Below, in pieces: positions 34,792 through 47,557 of a stretch of DNA of 64,000 nt; position 1 is the first letter of the stretch, and every line of letters starts with the position of its first letter. The DNA lies in contig OY856411.1 in assembly GCA_963693085.1 (NCBI GenBank), positions 119,908,267 to 119,972,266 of the forward strand, written 5' to 3'. The notes beneath the pieces are model-generated. The model was not told the origin of the DNA. It was given only the letters and a program-made list of their open reading frames with translations, and made no database searches. Made by a program: the position numbers and the translations under genes. The DNA is from Alisma plantago-aquatica. Taxonomy: Eukaryota > Streptophyta > Magnoliopsida > Alismatales > Alismataceae.

Positions 34792-37700
34792 CAAGATCAT
34801 TGTGCAGTCCAATTAATGTTCATGTACCATAGGGATGAGAACATATAAGATATGACAAATGGAGTCACATAGCTCATATTAAATGAAAATATCATACCAA
34901 TAATTAATAATGGAGAACGCAATAGATAATATACAATATCTAAAGGGGAGTTCAATAATATTCAAAAAGAAGAGTGCCATTAGAAATATGCCTCAAAATT
35001 TAATAGTTAGGAATTAGGAAGAGAATGACGAAATAAAATAAGAAGAGAAAGAACATATCTATAATCATGTGTTAACATATTCAACATCTAACTCTATTTC
35101 CATGCCCATGTTAAACTATTTAGTTCAGTCTTCCATTTAGAGATAAGGCTTTAGAAAATTGTAATATTGATGAAGTATATTATTTGTGTGTTAGTATGCA
35201 TTCCTAAACCCTAATTTTTATTGTTTATTAATTGAATGGTTTATATGAAGAAATCATGGTTTGAAAGCATGTTAAAAAAATTCCATATTTAAAAATCTTT
35301 TCAATGCATGCTTTCTCATAATTTTCTATGGTTGTGTGAATTTTGTGGATTTTAGAATCCTTGACCAATCAAAATTAAGGAAGATGCATGTGTGGCAATG
35401 AGTAAAAAGAAATGTTGTCAAGTTAAATAGTGAGGGGAATTACATGAAAACCTAGGGCGTGATTCTCACAAAACAAATATACGGGGCAAAAACTAACTTT
35501 TATCCATAAGTCAAACCTATGTGGTAGAGACTCAAACCGTGTGGTGTAGTTACCAAAATACCCATACAATGTTAAAAGTAAAATTGAAGGAGCGGGAACA
35601 GTGTTGGTAAAATAGTCATTAGCATCTTCTTTGTCGCTCAAGAAGAAGTTGCTTGACCTTCACTTCAAGACTACAGTTACAGTTACTGAAGCATGGTCAA
35701 TCCTTTCAAACTGAGGTCGGCAATGGATTCCGTATACCTTTCGAATTGAATAAGCTCAGGCTCAAGCTTTAGGGTGCACATGAGTAGAGTTTCCATGTCA
35801 TGTCCATGACCAAAGGCTACTCGAGGGAGGATACTCCATGTGATGAACAAATGGCATAAACAACACTTTTATTCAATAAGCAAGAAAGCAATGAAGATGT
35901 TGAAATAGATGTGACAGTCCATAGACATATACATCCCTAGAATAGTCTAAGAGAACATGAAGCATGGGGAAGGAAGCTTGTCTTTGGGAGTTGGATATGC
36001 AGGGCTAAAATGAAAAAAATATACAACCTTTAAAGCTTCTTCATGGTCAACAGGAAATGTGTTAAGCCTTAACATGGTCTAAGGTCCCTATAACTAGCCT
36101 GTCAGTGATTCTATGTGTAGGTCAAGTGATCAAAAGTCATAATTGTGAATGTCCCAAAAGAGTAATTTAAAAATTTATAGAATAGTAAGCAAGTCTTTGA
36201 GGATTTTTATCAAAGTATCAATTTGGCAGTAGTCAATTTTGGCAGCTTCGGCGAGGCCCAAGTCATAGGAATTGTAAAAAAGGTTGGTGTTGGTGGCATA
36301 GGGAAAGGGAGAACAAATTGGAGGTGAAGGAGAGTAGTTTTATATCAAGCGGTGGTTTTAGTATCATTATATTGAGGTGAGATTAATGGTGGAGGTCTCT
36401 AAAAAATCATTAGGCGAGGAGGTCGCTACAGGTTTTAGGCATTTTTTTGTTCAGACACAAGAGAGGACAAGTAAAGTCTCGGTGTTATTGGGATGGATAG
36501 ATGAAGACATTAGGAAAGAAATATATGTATGAGGTTGCACAGTGAGGGAGAGACAAGCTAGTGGTAGCCATTTTAGCCTTTCTCTACAAGACAAGATTCA
36601 ACTGAGAGGTAGGGATGAGTCTCCTATTATTGAATCCACATGATGTTGTAGCAAGACCGTTGATTGACATCTAAAACCTAAATAAGAGAGTGTGACAAAG
36701 ATGAAAATATAAACTTATGAAAACCTATGACAATTGATTATCCAAATAAATTGTGACAATCAATAAGTCATGTAAAACCTTATTTAATGTGTCTCTTTTC
36801 AAGACTATTTAATTAAGAAAGTAAACAACATTTGTTTGATCTTAAATTTGGTGTGCTAGCTAAATAGGGTGCAAAAATCTAACATTAGCATCAAATTTAC
36901 AATTTAGAATTGTGTAAGGTTATATTTCATTATTTTTATATTGAGCATCCATTAATGTAGTTTTTTCTCTTAATCAACTAATTATATTACATACTAATTT
37001 GGTTTCTCTGAATCATACTCCTCGACTTATTTTATACTATAGGATCAAAGTCAAGCCTATTATTTAGTATATTTTCTTCATCAATACCAATTATTAATTT
37101 TATTATGATAATTTTATGTTTAAAAAGTATTTATATAGGCTTTTTATGGCTTCTTGATACTTATTCACTTCATCTAATCCTAGTGGACTGTGTACTAGGA
37201 AGAAGATACTAGACATTGATTATAATGAATAGGGACCTAGAAGCAAGCATGTTTAACTTTTATGTCTAGATTTGAGTATGTTACAAGTGGCTTCTCATCA
37301 TGACAAACATCAATGTCCTTCCGCACTTGGTGCACAATGATCTCTCCCTTTTTTTAGCTTCACCATGTGTCTCTATCACTAATGTTAGGTCTACCAATGG
37401 CTGTCAAAATCTCTTTCTTGGATGTGCATGCTCCCACTCATGAATTATCATGAGGTTGGGTAGGGGCCACTCCTAGTATGGGTACCATTGCTTGTTATGG
37501 AAGATCCTTGGTAAAATTTGAGTATTTGATATGGACATAACATAGGATATTGTCATCCCACAATGTTATCATGTGTTCCCATGGAAAGTAATTTAAATCG
37601 AAAAATTTTAATCCTTGTGTCATATCCCAGATCATATCTAGGAGAATCGGTAATGGTGGTCATGAATGCTCCTATAGTATGAGGTTTGTTTCTCTTGGAG

Positions 37701-38240
37701 GGGATGATATTCATATGATCAATAAATATTTCCTCAAATTTACGGGTGTAACTTTTAGTTTTGTAGTAAAGATAAAAGGTCCTTTTAGTGATCCACAACC
37801 TTTGTTATCATATTTTGATAAATCAAATTGGCAAATACTTTTTTAATGTATCAAAACAAAGGATTTGGAATACATCTTGTCTTTGACTTTCTTGGGTTGA
37901 AGGTGCTCTTCTAAGTACATTTCTTCCAAGTAGGTCTTGGGTTGAAGGTTCTCTTCTAAGTACATTTCTTCCAAGTAGATGAAGCTATGAATTCCTAACT
38001 ATTTCTCTTAATAAGTTCCCCAATGTAATAACCAAATGAGTGTTTGATTCCAAGAGATTGCACTATGGGAATGCAAGCGTGGAGGGAAATTCTTTTTATG
38101 AGTAAAAAGGGATTACAGAGAGGCATATATATATCCTTGATCTGTCAAAGACACAACATAACATAAAATTAACCAATGCTAATGGATAAGGTAGATGAAT
38201 CCCAAGTAGGTAATACAAAGATAATAATTAACACAAAATA
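34792..38240. other. Flanking DNA without a recognisable gene
   Basis: About 3.4 kb of AT-rich DNA that resumes the original locus. The longest open frames are under 85 codons (for example 37553-37798 minus and 35423-35641 minus) and show no domain. A 49-codon frame at 36386-36535 looks polar and protein-like but matches nothing I know. The right end (about 38040-38240) may include the LTR of the copia remnant that follows. Confidence 0.5.
37891..37980. repeat. 45-bp tandem duplication
   Basis: Two nearly identical 45-base units starting cttgggttgaaggt; they differ at two or three bases. A local duplication without an evident role. Confidence 0.9.
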
Positions 38241-38260
38241 CCACCAAACACTCCCCATAA
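38241..38260 (-). other. Polypurine tract and 3' LTR start of copia remnant
   Basis: Read on the minus strand, ttatggggag (38260-38251) is followed by TGTTTGGTGG (38250-38241), the form in which plant copia elements pass from the polypurine tract into the 3' LTR. The LTR then runs toward lower coordinates, perhaps to about 38040. Its far end and any 5' LTR were not found. Confidence 0.55.
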
Positions 38261-40200
38261 AGATGGATATTACATGTCATGCATTCCTTATAGGAAAAGG
38301 ATAAATATGGAAGTGGCTTGGTGAAGATATTTGCAATCTATTTGCCACTCTTCAAATATGGTGTAATAATCTTTTTGTCACAAATTAGGTCTCTCACAAA
38401 GTGGCAGTCTACCTCAACATGCTTGATAGGTTCATAATTTTTTTTATTAGATATATGAATATCTACCTAATTGTCACATTTGAGAGTTGTTGGGGATGAG
38501 AGAGGGAGACCTAATTCTTAGAAAGTACAAGCCACCCACTAAATTTCATAAAAAGAATGTGACATGGTGCAATATCCTATCTCATTGCTGGAACAAGCCA
38601 CAACAGACTGCTTCATTCATATATATGAAAAAAAATGCATCGATATAGAAACTCAGAGAGATATCTAAAGAATGTGGTTTCTTGTATAGGATACCACTTT
38701 AAGGTGAACTTTTTTTATATCATTGGATATGTTGCACCTGACTCTTATGAAATACAAGGTGTTTGTCCATGTCTTGACTAACAACACTAAAATCAAAGCA
38801 TATGTCTGTTTAGGTAATTTTTAGATAAATGAATTCCCCCAACATGTGTCTATATTTCTCAAAATTGGAAAAGGACTCCTCCTCATATAGAACTTTGTTT
38901 TGATAGTCCACAAGTGAAGAAACATGTTTAGAATTCATCATACTAGAATCTTTTAGGAAGTCAAGGGCATACTTCACTTGAGATGAATAAGTGTCCCAAG
39001 AAGATCATATAAATTCTATTCCCAAGAAGTAGTGAAGTTGTTTGAGATCATTGGTATGAAAATTTTGTTGGAGTGCTTGTTTCAATGTTGAAATCTCGTG
39101 AGCATCACTATAAATGGTAATTATATTGTCAACATAGACGGAAAAGAATAATGGTTCCATCTAGAGATGAATTAAAGAAGAGGTTATGATCATTGTATGA
39201 TCTTGTAAAACATAGGCTATAAAGAACTCCACTGAGTTTTTGTAAACCATGCCTGTGTTGATTGTTTGAGACCACACAAAGAGCATTTGATATTAAAAAA
39301 ATTCTTTGTGAAGACTCCCATTAGTACAAAAACTCGGATGTTACTGCATATATACTTCCTCCTTCAAATAACCATGAAGGAATGCATTTTAAATGTCAAT
39401 ATGGAACATAGGACAGATCATATGAGTGCCAAGGGATATCACAATACTGATAGAAGGAATGTGTGTGAGAATTGAGAAGGTTTAAAAGAATACAACATAT
39501 GTTTGGGTGAATCCTTTGGCAACAAGTTGAGCTTTAAGTCGTTCCAAAGATCCATATGAAGTTAACTTTATAGAAAAGACCCATGCATAGCCAAATATAT
39601 TTTTTGTCTGTGGAAGGAGGGACATGATCTGACATCCCATTCTCACTCAATGTTGTCATCTCCCCGGGCATTATAGATTTCCAACCAAGGTGTTGAAGAG
39701 ACTCATGATAATTTTTTGGAATTTGGGTATGGTCAAGTTGTTAGAAAATGGATTTAGATATACGAAAAGCTTAAACAAGAAACTTATATGAGATATTGGA
39801 TGATAAAGAATGCAAGACCATATACCTTTCCAAAGAGCCATGGGGCATGATAAATCCTCAAAAGTGAAGAATTATGTTGAGTTTTATTCCATGGGTGAAA
39901 ATATGAAACGGGTGACTTCATTCTAGGAGCATGTGTGAGTAGTTCATTCTCAATAGGGATAGAAATATTAGGCTCAACAAACTTAGATTGAGTCTAAGGT
40001 TGAGGTGGAGAGGATGGTGTTGCAGAATTAAAGAGCATATTTGATTCATGTTACATAACTTCGGTAGAGACATAGAGACAATGGTTGCTTGGACTATTAT
40101 AGTGATAACCTTTCTAGAAAGTAGAATATCCAAGTAAAACCATTTTGATAGAGAGATAAATTTTTTTATCTTCCTTAGGATCAAAGTTGTGCACAAAAAT
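38261..40200 (-). pseudogene. Ty1/copia pol remnant (integrase tail, RT, RNase H)
   Basis: Conceptual translation of the minus strand shows copia pol in order with several stops. Near 40150-40030 is a KGY...YVSTEV segment like the region just after integrase. Near 39600-39480 are GYAWVF and RLKAQLVAKGFTQ. Near 39400 is an FHIDI.NAFLHG segment. At about 39140-39120 the active-site box reads YVDN instead of YVDD. Then comes NDLKQLHYFLGIEF (near 39050). The RNase H tail near 38430-38330 reads HVEVDCHFVRD and IADIFTKPL-like. The polypurine tract follows. Family assignment is secure; the copy is dead, with a changed catalytic Asp and several stops. Gag and the 5' end are missing, apparently lost before the sequence at 40201. 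Confidence 0.88.
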
Positions 40201-40437
40201 AGGACATCGTCAAAGTTATAACACCAACCTTGTATATTGTGTATACAAACAAAAACTTGAGTTTATAAACACAATATACAAAACTCCCGGCCAAGACCTA
40301 AGAGTACACAAATGACTCTAAGACTCTATAAAACCCAATGAACCTCTCCGATTCTACAGATCTTCAAATTGTGCCTCCTTGTCGCTCTATGAATGACAAC
40401 GTTGTTGATAACCTAAAAAGAGGGTGGACACCCATGA
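40201..40437. other. Short unassigned junction segment
   Basis: It lies between the 5'-truncated copia remnant and the LTR-like sequence beginning near 40438. It includes a small inverted motif around tatattgtgtatac and aacacaatatac. I recognise no gene or element end. Confidence 0.4.
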
Positions 40438-40982
40438 TGTGATACCCATGTCCCAAAGATATAATATAACCCCTAGTAACATAGAGTGTTTATAGGAAAA
40501 TTAAGTACTTTAAGCAAGTAAGAAATATAATGTTACATAGTTAAAAGATTACATAATTTATACAGTATATCTGGCATAGCTTGAATAATAAGTACAGTTG
40601 ATTTCTATTACCGCATTATGTATCACTTATAATTCAAGATAGAAATAGCAAGGATTATCTTACAATTTGATCACCAATTAACCCTAACAATTATGCTACA
40701 TGACTGAATTACATATTTTATTAAGACTTGGTTAGTTTATGGCGTACCACTCAAACTACTAGTTGATCATTACAAAGTTGAAATCAACCCCCTATATGAT
40801 ATAGGATGAGCAGAATCCTATAGATCTCTTCCTCTCAGTCAATGCAAGTAACATCTATAGTAGCATATCATCCTAACTACAAAACAACCTAGTATGTCCT
40901 GTGTGCACAGGCATGACACCAAAAACCAGAGTATACTCCTTCAAATCTGATTTATGACCGCATTCTCTCTCAAGACCATCCA
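40438..40982 (-). repeat. LTR piece of the old chromovirus (far end)
   Basis: It begins TGTGATACCC and contains a stretch (about 40740-40860) arranged like the region around 3690-3800 of the giant LTR. It stops where the next LTR element begins at 40983. The boundary by analogy is uncertain by several bases. Confidence 0.45.
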
Positions 40983-43900
40983 TGTAATGACCACATTTGT
41001 GCTTAATTGGTAAACTAGGGTTTACCTAAATGATTAGATGCTTGATTAGATTGAACATTGTTTAGACTTGATTAATGATAATAGATCAATTGTGATGTTT
41101 CAAACCTAAGAAGAAACTCTAACTATGATTTTAGTTTGAAGAATTAGGGTTTGAGAAATGTAAACCCTAATCGGCAAAAATTAGGGTTTTGATAGTACAA
41201 GAATTTGGAATTTGATCAGGATAGTAGTGTGGTAAATGATTTTCATATTTTCTACAAATTTTGTATCATTGAATTTTGGATTTGATATGGATAACTCAAT
41301 CATTCATATTGGAGAAAAGTTTTAGAATATTTGAGTGTTCTTTGAATGTGGTTCTTGGTCAAACTATACTTCAACCAAAATTCTGACAAAGTGCTTTTTA
41401 GTAGTGTAGTGTTTTATTTTATTTATTTATTGGTAATTCCAAATGATCTAAAATTTTAAAAAGAGATCTGAAACTCAATCATTAACAACATGTAAACTTT
41501 TCATAATTTTTGGATGTGTTTAGACCTTATCAGTAGATGAATTACAGTAATATTTTTATGATAGAAAATTCAGCTGAAATAAGAGAAAGTATAGTGAGGG
41601 GTCAATGTGCAATTGACCCAAGTAGCTCAATTACTCTATATGGTCAACCTAACACACAAGGAGCTCTCATAATTTGTGATTCAAACCAGAGAAATGAAAT
41701 TCTTGAGATAGAGGGAGAGTTAGGGTTTGAGAGGAGAAATTGATGGAGATGCTAACCTAGGGTTTTGCGGTCCGAGGAATGATGAAATCTTGTAAGTCTA
41801 GCTTCTTTAGATATAGTTTCATGCTGAATCTTTTCTCAGATGTCAAGATTCCATCCCACCCTTGATTGGATTCGAAATCATATCAAATCAAGTCCTTTTC
41901 TCACTCTTTCTTCATAATCCCTCATTTTTAGGATTTCCGAGTTGAAAGGAAGAAGAACTGGGTGAATTGCTAGGGATTTGATATGAGATCAAAATTTTTA
42001 GGGATGAACTACGTTTTTGAGGTGTTCTCACACCTTAGGGTGAGTGGGAACTTCTTTTAAACAATATATTGCTCGAAAATTAGTTAAATCATCCATAATC
42101 CTTAATTGCTTAGTATGTGACTACAAACCCTGAATTGTGTGTTTGATATAAGTTGTTGCAAAATGATATGAAATGGATTCTTCCTCTATTTGGATGAATT
42201 TTAGATGATAAAATTATATTAGAAATGTATACAATACATCCTAATGAGAATTCCCTAAGTATTCACAAAGGTTACAAGAGTAAACTGAAATATAGGGAAT
42301 TTGTCTATGACTGAAATTGTTGTATAATTAAATAGAGAAATTTGTTTATCTGGATCACCTTGGTTATGAATGATTGTTTATCTGAATTCATAGTACATAT
42401 ATGTCAGATACTATCTTGGATTTCATTTAAGGTGAATAGTGTTTGTTTGATATCTCAGTAAAGAGGGTGAAACCCTAGATGCGAGGAAAGTTGGATATTT
42501 GTGAATAGATATCGTGAAATCCATTTTAATAGATTTTCTTGATATGATAGACTTTATTTAATCAATTTTATTATTGATGCATTTTATCTCAGTGAAAGGC
42601 ATGGAAACCCAAATTCAGCTCAGTTCCAAGGTTTCATACATATATTGATTTTATATGATTTGTTGATAGTAGCCTTTATTCAGTGAATGTTTATGTTTCA
42701 TGAAATCCTTATGAGAGCCATGTGATAAGTGAATGAGGTAAATGAAACCCTCAAGATAGGGTGTTCAATGAATCAAGTAATTTGATATCAATGTTCTCAG
42801 TATGAGTTGTGGTGATGCATAACAATTCAGTTGTGGTAAATATTATCAGATGGTCTATGAAACGAATGATTTATAGAGCTAAACTAAGATATGTAATGTG
42901 ATGATTGAATTGTGAATGTAAAGATTAATTAGACATGTAGGTTCCCTAAACACTATAGATTCCCTATGAGAGGTCTGCATCGTAAGGATGAAACGACCTA
43001 ACCCTGGCAGTGTCCAGTATGCGGGGGTCGGAACGTACTAACAGGTGGTACGGGGGACGAAGCCCTAGTGGAAGTCTCCTTAATATACAACATGTAGTGT
43101 CCAACATCAACCAGAGATCCTCGTGGCACTAGAGTACAGTAAAGCCAATAGGTGGCTTGACTCTCCGCCTGTGTGCTTAGGTTAGAGGAGGAGTCCAATT
43201 TTTACGGCATAATAGGTGTGCCGAGGCTACAGAGCCATTTTCCTGTTGCAGATGAGAGACATAGTCAGGCTTAGCAATCCCAGGGTGTCAGTTAAGTCTT
43301 GTATGGTGAGATCGTAGTTCACTATGAGTCTTCATATGTAGAGTACACTACATATGATCAGGGCATAAGCTAAAATATGATAATATAAGTTTTAAAGAGT
43401 TTCTTATAAGTAAGAAAGGCTAAGAAAGATTTGAGTACAGTTTCCCAACAATTATTCTTTGTATGTTTCTGAATTATTAGTTCTATTTGAAATTAATCAA
43501 GCATGCTCATATATTGATTTACTCTTGTTGATATCTAGAGTATCTGCCATATTTATGATTGTCAATGATCAATCTCTTTAAAGATTATTGTTGTTATAAT
43601 TGATATCAGTTGCTCAAAATTATATCTATAATTATATTAGTGTTTAGACTGTTTCTTTGAAGTACTCATTCACTGAGCAAGTAGGCTCACCCCTCTACTC
43701 ACAATTTTTAGGGAAACCACATGGACTTGAAGAAGGTCAAAGCATCAAAGTAGATCTACCACATGAGTTAAGTATGAGATTAGTTAAGTTCAGTTGGTCC
43801 ATGTCACTCTAAGTCCTATTATAGATGTGAGAGTGTTGTAAGTGATGTTTTGTATCTTTGTTCTCTTAATAAGAGAGAATGTATATGATTATCATGTCGT

Positions 43901-44122
43901 ATGTACCTGAGAATGAATGTATGGAAGTTTATCGTTTATGTTGAGATCATATTAAAGTAATCAAAGTTTGTTTCTCTTGTAATGTTAGTTTATGTGATTG
44001 CATGAGAGAAACAAAATGAAGAAAGCAAAAAAAAAGTTAAGGGTGATCTTTGTATTACATTAAATCCTCAATTTATTCTCTAATCTCATGATTAGTGGAA
44101 ATTGTGAGATCACGGTGTAACA
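40983..44122 (+). repeat. First LTR of the non-coding element
   Basis: 3140 bp from TGTAATGACC to GTGTAACA. It contains a GC-richer block at about 42980-43200. The open frames inside (for example 41537-41743) are not preserved in the second LTR and carry no domain. Confidence 0.9.
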
Positions 44123-44125
44123 ATT

Positions 44126-44137
44126 TAGTATCAGAGC
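44126..44137 (+). other. Primer binding site (iMet type), first copy
   Basis: tagtatcagagc, three bases after the LTR end, matches the initiator-Met site at 11 of 12 bases. Confidence 0.82.
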
Positions 44138-47100
44138 TTAGGTTGAGTTGTCAAGGACCATTAAGTTAGTAAGTTAGAGTCATAAGTGTGGCAAATAGGA
44201 GATGTTATGATGTTAGATCTGGGGATTTGAGTATTTGGATATCCTGGACCGGTATCTAAGTACTTGGATCAACCAGTATCAAGCTACTTTGTCTATTCTT
44301 TCATGTATACCCTGGCCAGGTATACAAAGGAAGGATGGGCTAGAGAGAAACCTTAGAAATTTTAGGGTTAGGAGACCGAAAAGTAATGAAGGAGTAAGAT
44401 ATGAAACATAGAATGTGATACAACTATTGCTTTATATTGCTTGTTTGATTGGATATCAATAGAAATGCTCTTTTATATATGAATTCAGATTATTAGTTTG
44501 TAGAATATATATGGTTCTTTATTATTGTTGTGAATCATGAAGTGATTCAGTTATTGTTTATATTCTTCGTATCAAGTAGACCGGAAGTTATGTTTGAATG
44601 AGTTTGCCCTAAGTGGATATGCTTTCCACATTTTTGAGATTAATAGGAGTTAGTTAATCTTGAGTAGCTCTTGGCTTTAGCACTGCAGGTTCGGCCTGGT
44701 CTGACTGGCAGGATGCGTTACTAGGATCTAATGGCTCCTATTAACAATATAATAAGAATAGACTATGGACAAAATAGACACACATCATAGTGAGAATGTA
44801 CATACACTAAGATGTTTAAACATATGGGAAGGCTTAGAATAGCTAAGAATCAGTTGGAACTGATATCTGAGATCCAACTTTGGGGCCTCATATGGGAAAC
44901 CCTTAATTGGGAATAAAGGAACACGACATAAGGTTCAGATTAAGTTTAATGATTAGTAATATATGAACTCTAAATATGAAATATGAAAAAGATAAGAGAA
45001 AAGTATGTAAGCGTCCAAGATAGTAAGAATCAATCATGAGGAATGGATTATATAACTGAGTACAATGTTTTTATGTATTCCAAAGCAAAGGGAAAATAGA
45101 AGAAAAGATCTAAGTATACAATAAGTACATAGAGGTGAAGAGTCTTCAGAAGAGTTAAAGTGAAGAGAACTAGATGAGCATGTAAATCATAAAACTAGGA
45201 TAAGAAACTTAGTTGAAACAAAGAGAAATGTTGGAAATAATGAGCTTCATTAAGGAATGAGGGTTGATATAATTGAGAGCATGGAATGTATACCTTTATT
45301 AATAAGTTTAATACATTAATCCTTACTACCTTTGGATTCTAAGTCTCTATAGAACAACAAACTAGTTTCTAAAAGAAGAACAGAAGTGTAGCTAAATAAA
45401 TGAATAAGTCATACAAAGGTACACTATATTCAAGAAGGAAAAACTTGATTGAAAGAGAAACTATGTTTCACCCATGCATGAGCCGTTTGATTTAAAATGA
45501 AGGATATGTAATGTATTAAACATGAGGTGATACTAGTAGAGACATTATTGATTTAGAATTTCAACTTCACATTAGTAGAAGGATAAAAGGAAATATATGC
45601 AACATGGTATACATGATCATACACATAAAATAAGCAACATGATCATAAGAGAAAACTAGAAGTTAAAGATGACATTTGGAATAGTAGTATATGGTAAGGG
45701 GATTATGGAAAGTAAAGAAGGGTTTGAAACATAATGGAGTAATATAGATTATAAAAGAAAGAGGTTGTGAGATTGAAGAAAGTGCTAATTAGTCAAGTTT
45801 CCTTGTTGATAATTAATTAAACCTACATATGAGAAATGTATTATTGAATGTTTGAAGATAAGAATTCTAAGTCTCAAAATAATCTTCTCTTTCATATCTT
45901 CCTTAATGAGAGCAATGTGGGAATGAAGTGATAAGAAAATGAATCATATATGATGCATAACCCCCGTGGTAGAGACATCTAGTGAATGTAATAATGACAC
46001 ACAATATAATGATGAAACCCTAGTAGGGTAATTGAGAATGTAATCTATCTGAATGGCCAAGTAAGAGAAAGGAAATTCAATCGATAAGATAAAGAAGACT
46101 TTAGTAAAACTCGTGAGATCCAAAGTTTGAATTTCAAATTATGGGAGCAAAGTCACATCACAATAATGTCATGCTACAGGTAAGGACCAAACCCTAGAAT
46201 GTTTAGCTCAAGGGATGTCACTAGTGATTTGACCTTGAATACTAGTATCTCTATAAAATAAGATCATGAGATTTGCATTATGAGAAGTAAACTAGCACTG
46301 ATAGTAATCCAGGGTTTAAAGATAGCTAATTTGAAAGGTACATAAACAATATGGAAATGATTTAGAGTAAAGAGTAAGATATAAATTTGAAATGTAACAA
46401 GTGTGTTTGAAACAAAAGGAGAAATACAATATGAGTGAAGTGAGATATGAAATAAATTCTTGTAGTGATAGCAAGAATGATGGATAATCTATGCGTACCT
46501 TGTATATTTCAATTTTAGGTTTGTTTAATCTACATGATTAAAATGAGAAGGATAAGTAGAAAAAAGTAAGTAGTAATGAATGGGGAGAGAGATAAGAGAA
46601 AACAATGGCTTTTAGTAATATGTGAATTTGGTTTTACAAGTATAATTTGTTAAAGGTATACCGAGGGATGTAAATTTGTATTATATATGATTTCAATTGA
46701 ACATGTACAAACAATATGTTAATTAAAAGTGTCTGATATGTTAATTAAAAGTGTCTGATGGAACAAATGGAGGGTTACCCTTAATAAGGTAGTCTTACCT
46801 ATTCACTCATATGAATAGAAAGGATGATAACCATATTGTGTTGATATGTAACCCTAATGAGGTATAGCTTGTTATACCTAGCTTTAATATAACTAAGTGA
46901 TGGAAATTGGGTATGAATAGTCCTTGAATGACTAATACAATCATGGAGTACTTTGTTACTATTGTTGAAACCCTAGTATGCTATAACTTGATGGTTACAC
47001 CTTGAATTATGTGTGGGTTCATACTTGAGAATAATATGGAATGTGATGGTAATGCTTCACCTTATGCATCCATGATGTAATGGGGATGTTGTGAGTAGTA

Positions 47101-47540
47101 TTGTACAATTGTTGTTGAATATAGTATTCCAACTCAAGGTTGTTTTGCTTTTTTAGTAGCACAATAGTAAAAATTCAAAACAACATGGAGAACTCTTTTG
47201 TGACTTAGAGGTAATACATAACAATAGTATGCATTGAGCCGTATGAATTGAGATAGTTGGATTGGATTATCAATGTTGAGGAAACACCTCAAGAGTATGA
47301 AAATTTTGAAATGGTTATTTCTCTCTCTATCCTATGATTGATTGTGGCATAGAGAATTTATTTGTTATCATTGAGCAGTCATCATTTATACATGTGATTA
47401 GAAAAGAAATAAAGGACTTAATGTTGAAAAGTGCATTCAAGTATGAAATACAAGAATATAATGAAATGTAAGATTTCAAAAGCTTAAAATAAACCTTGAA
47501 AGTACTTTGCTTGCATATTTATGTTTCGGGGATGAAACTT
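44138..47540 (+). other. Internal region without coding potential
   Basis: About 3.4 kb with no open frame of 60 codons or more and no recognisable gag or pol motif on either strand. A 22-bp unit (atatgttaattaaaagtgtctg) is duplicated in tandem at 46714-46757. Several taaccct and aaccctag motifs occur. Confidence 0.7.
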
Positions 47541-47557
47541 TTTAAGGGGGTGAGAAT
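47541..47557 (+). other. Polypurine tract
   Basis: tttaagggggtgagaat directly precedes the second LTR start at 47558. Confidence 0.82.

Noticed and set aside
36386..36535. 49-codon frame with protein-like composition
   Set aside because: It is short and isolated, has no splice context that I can support, and matches nothing I recognise.
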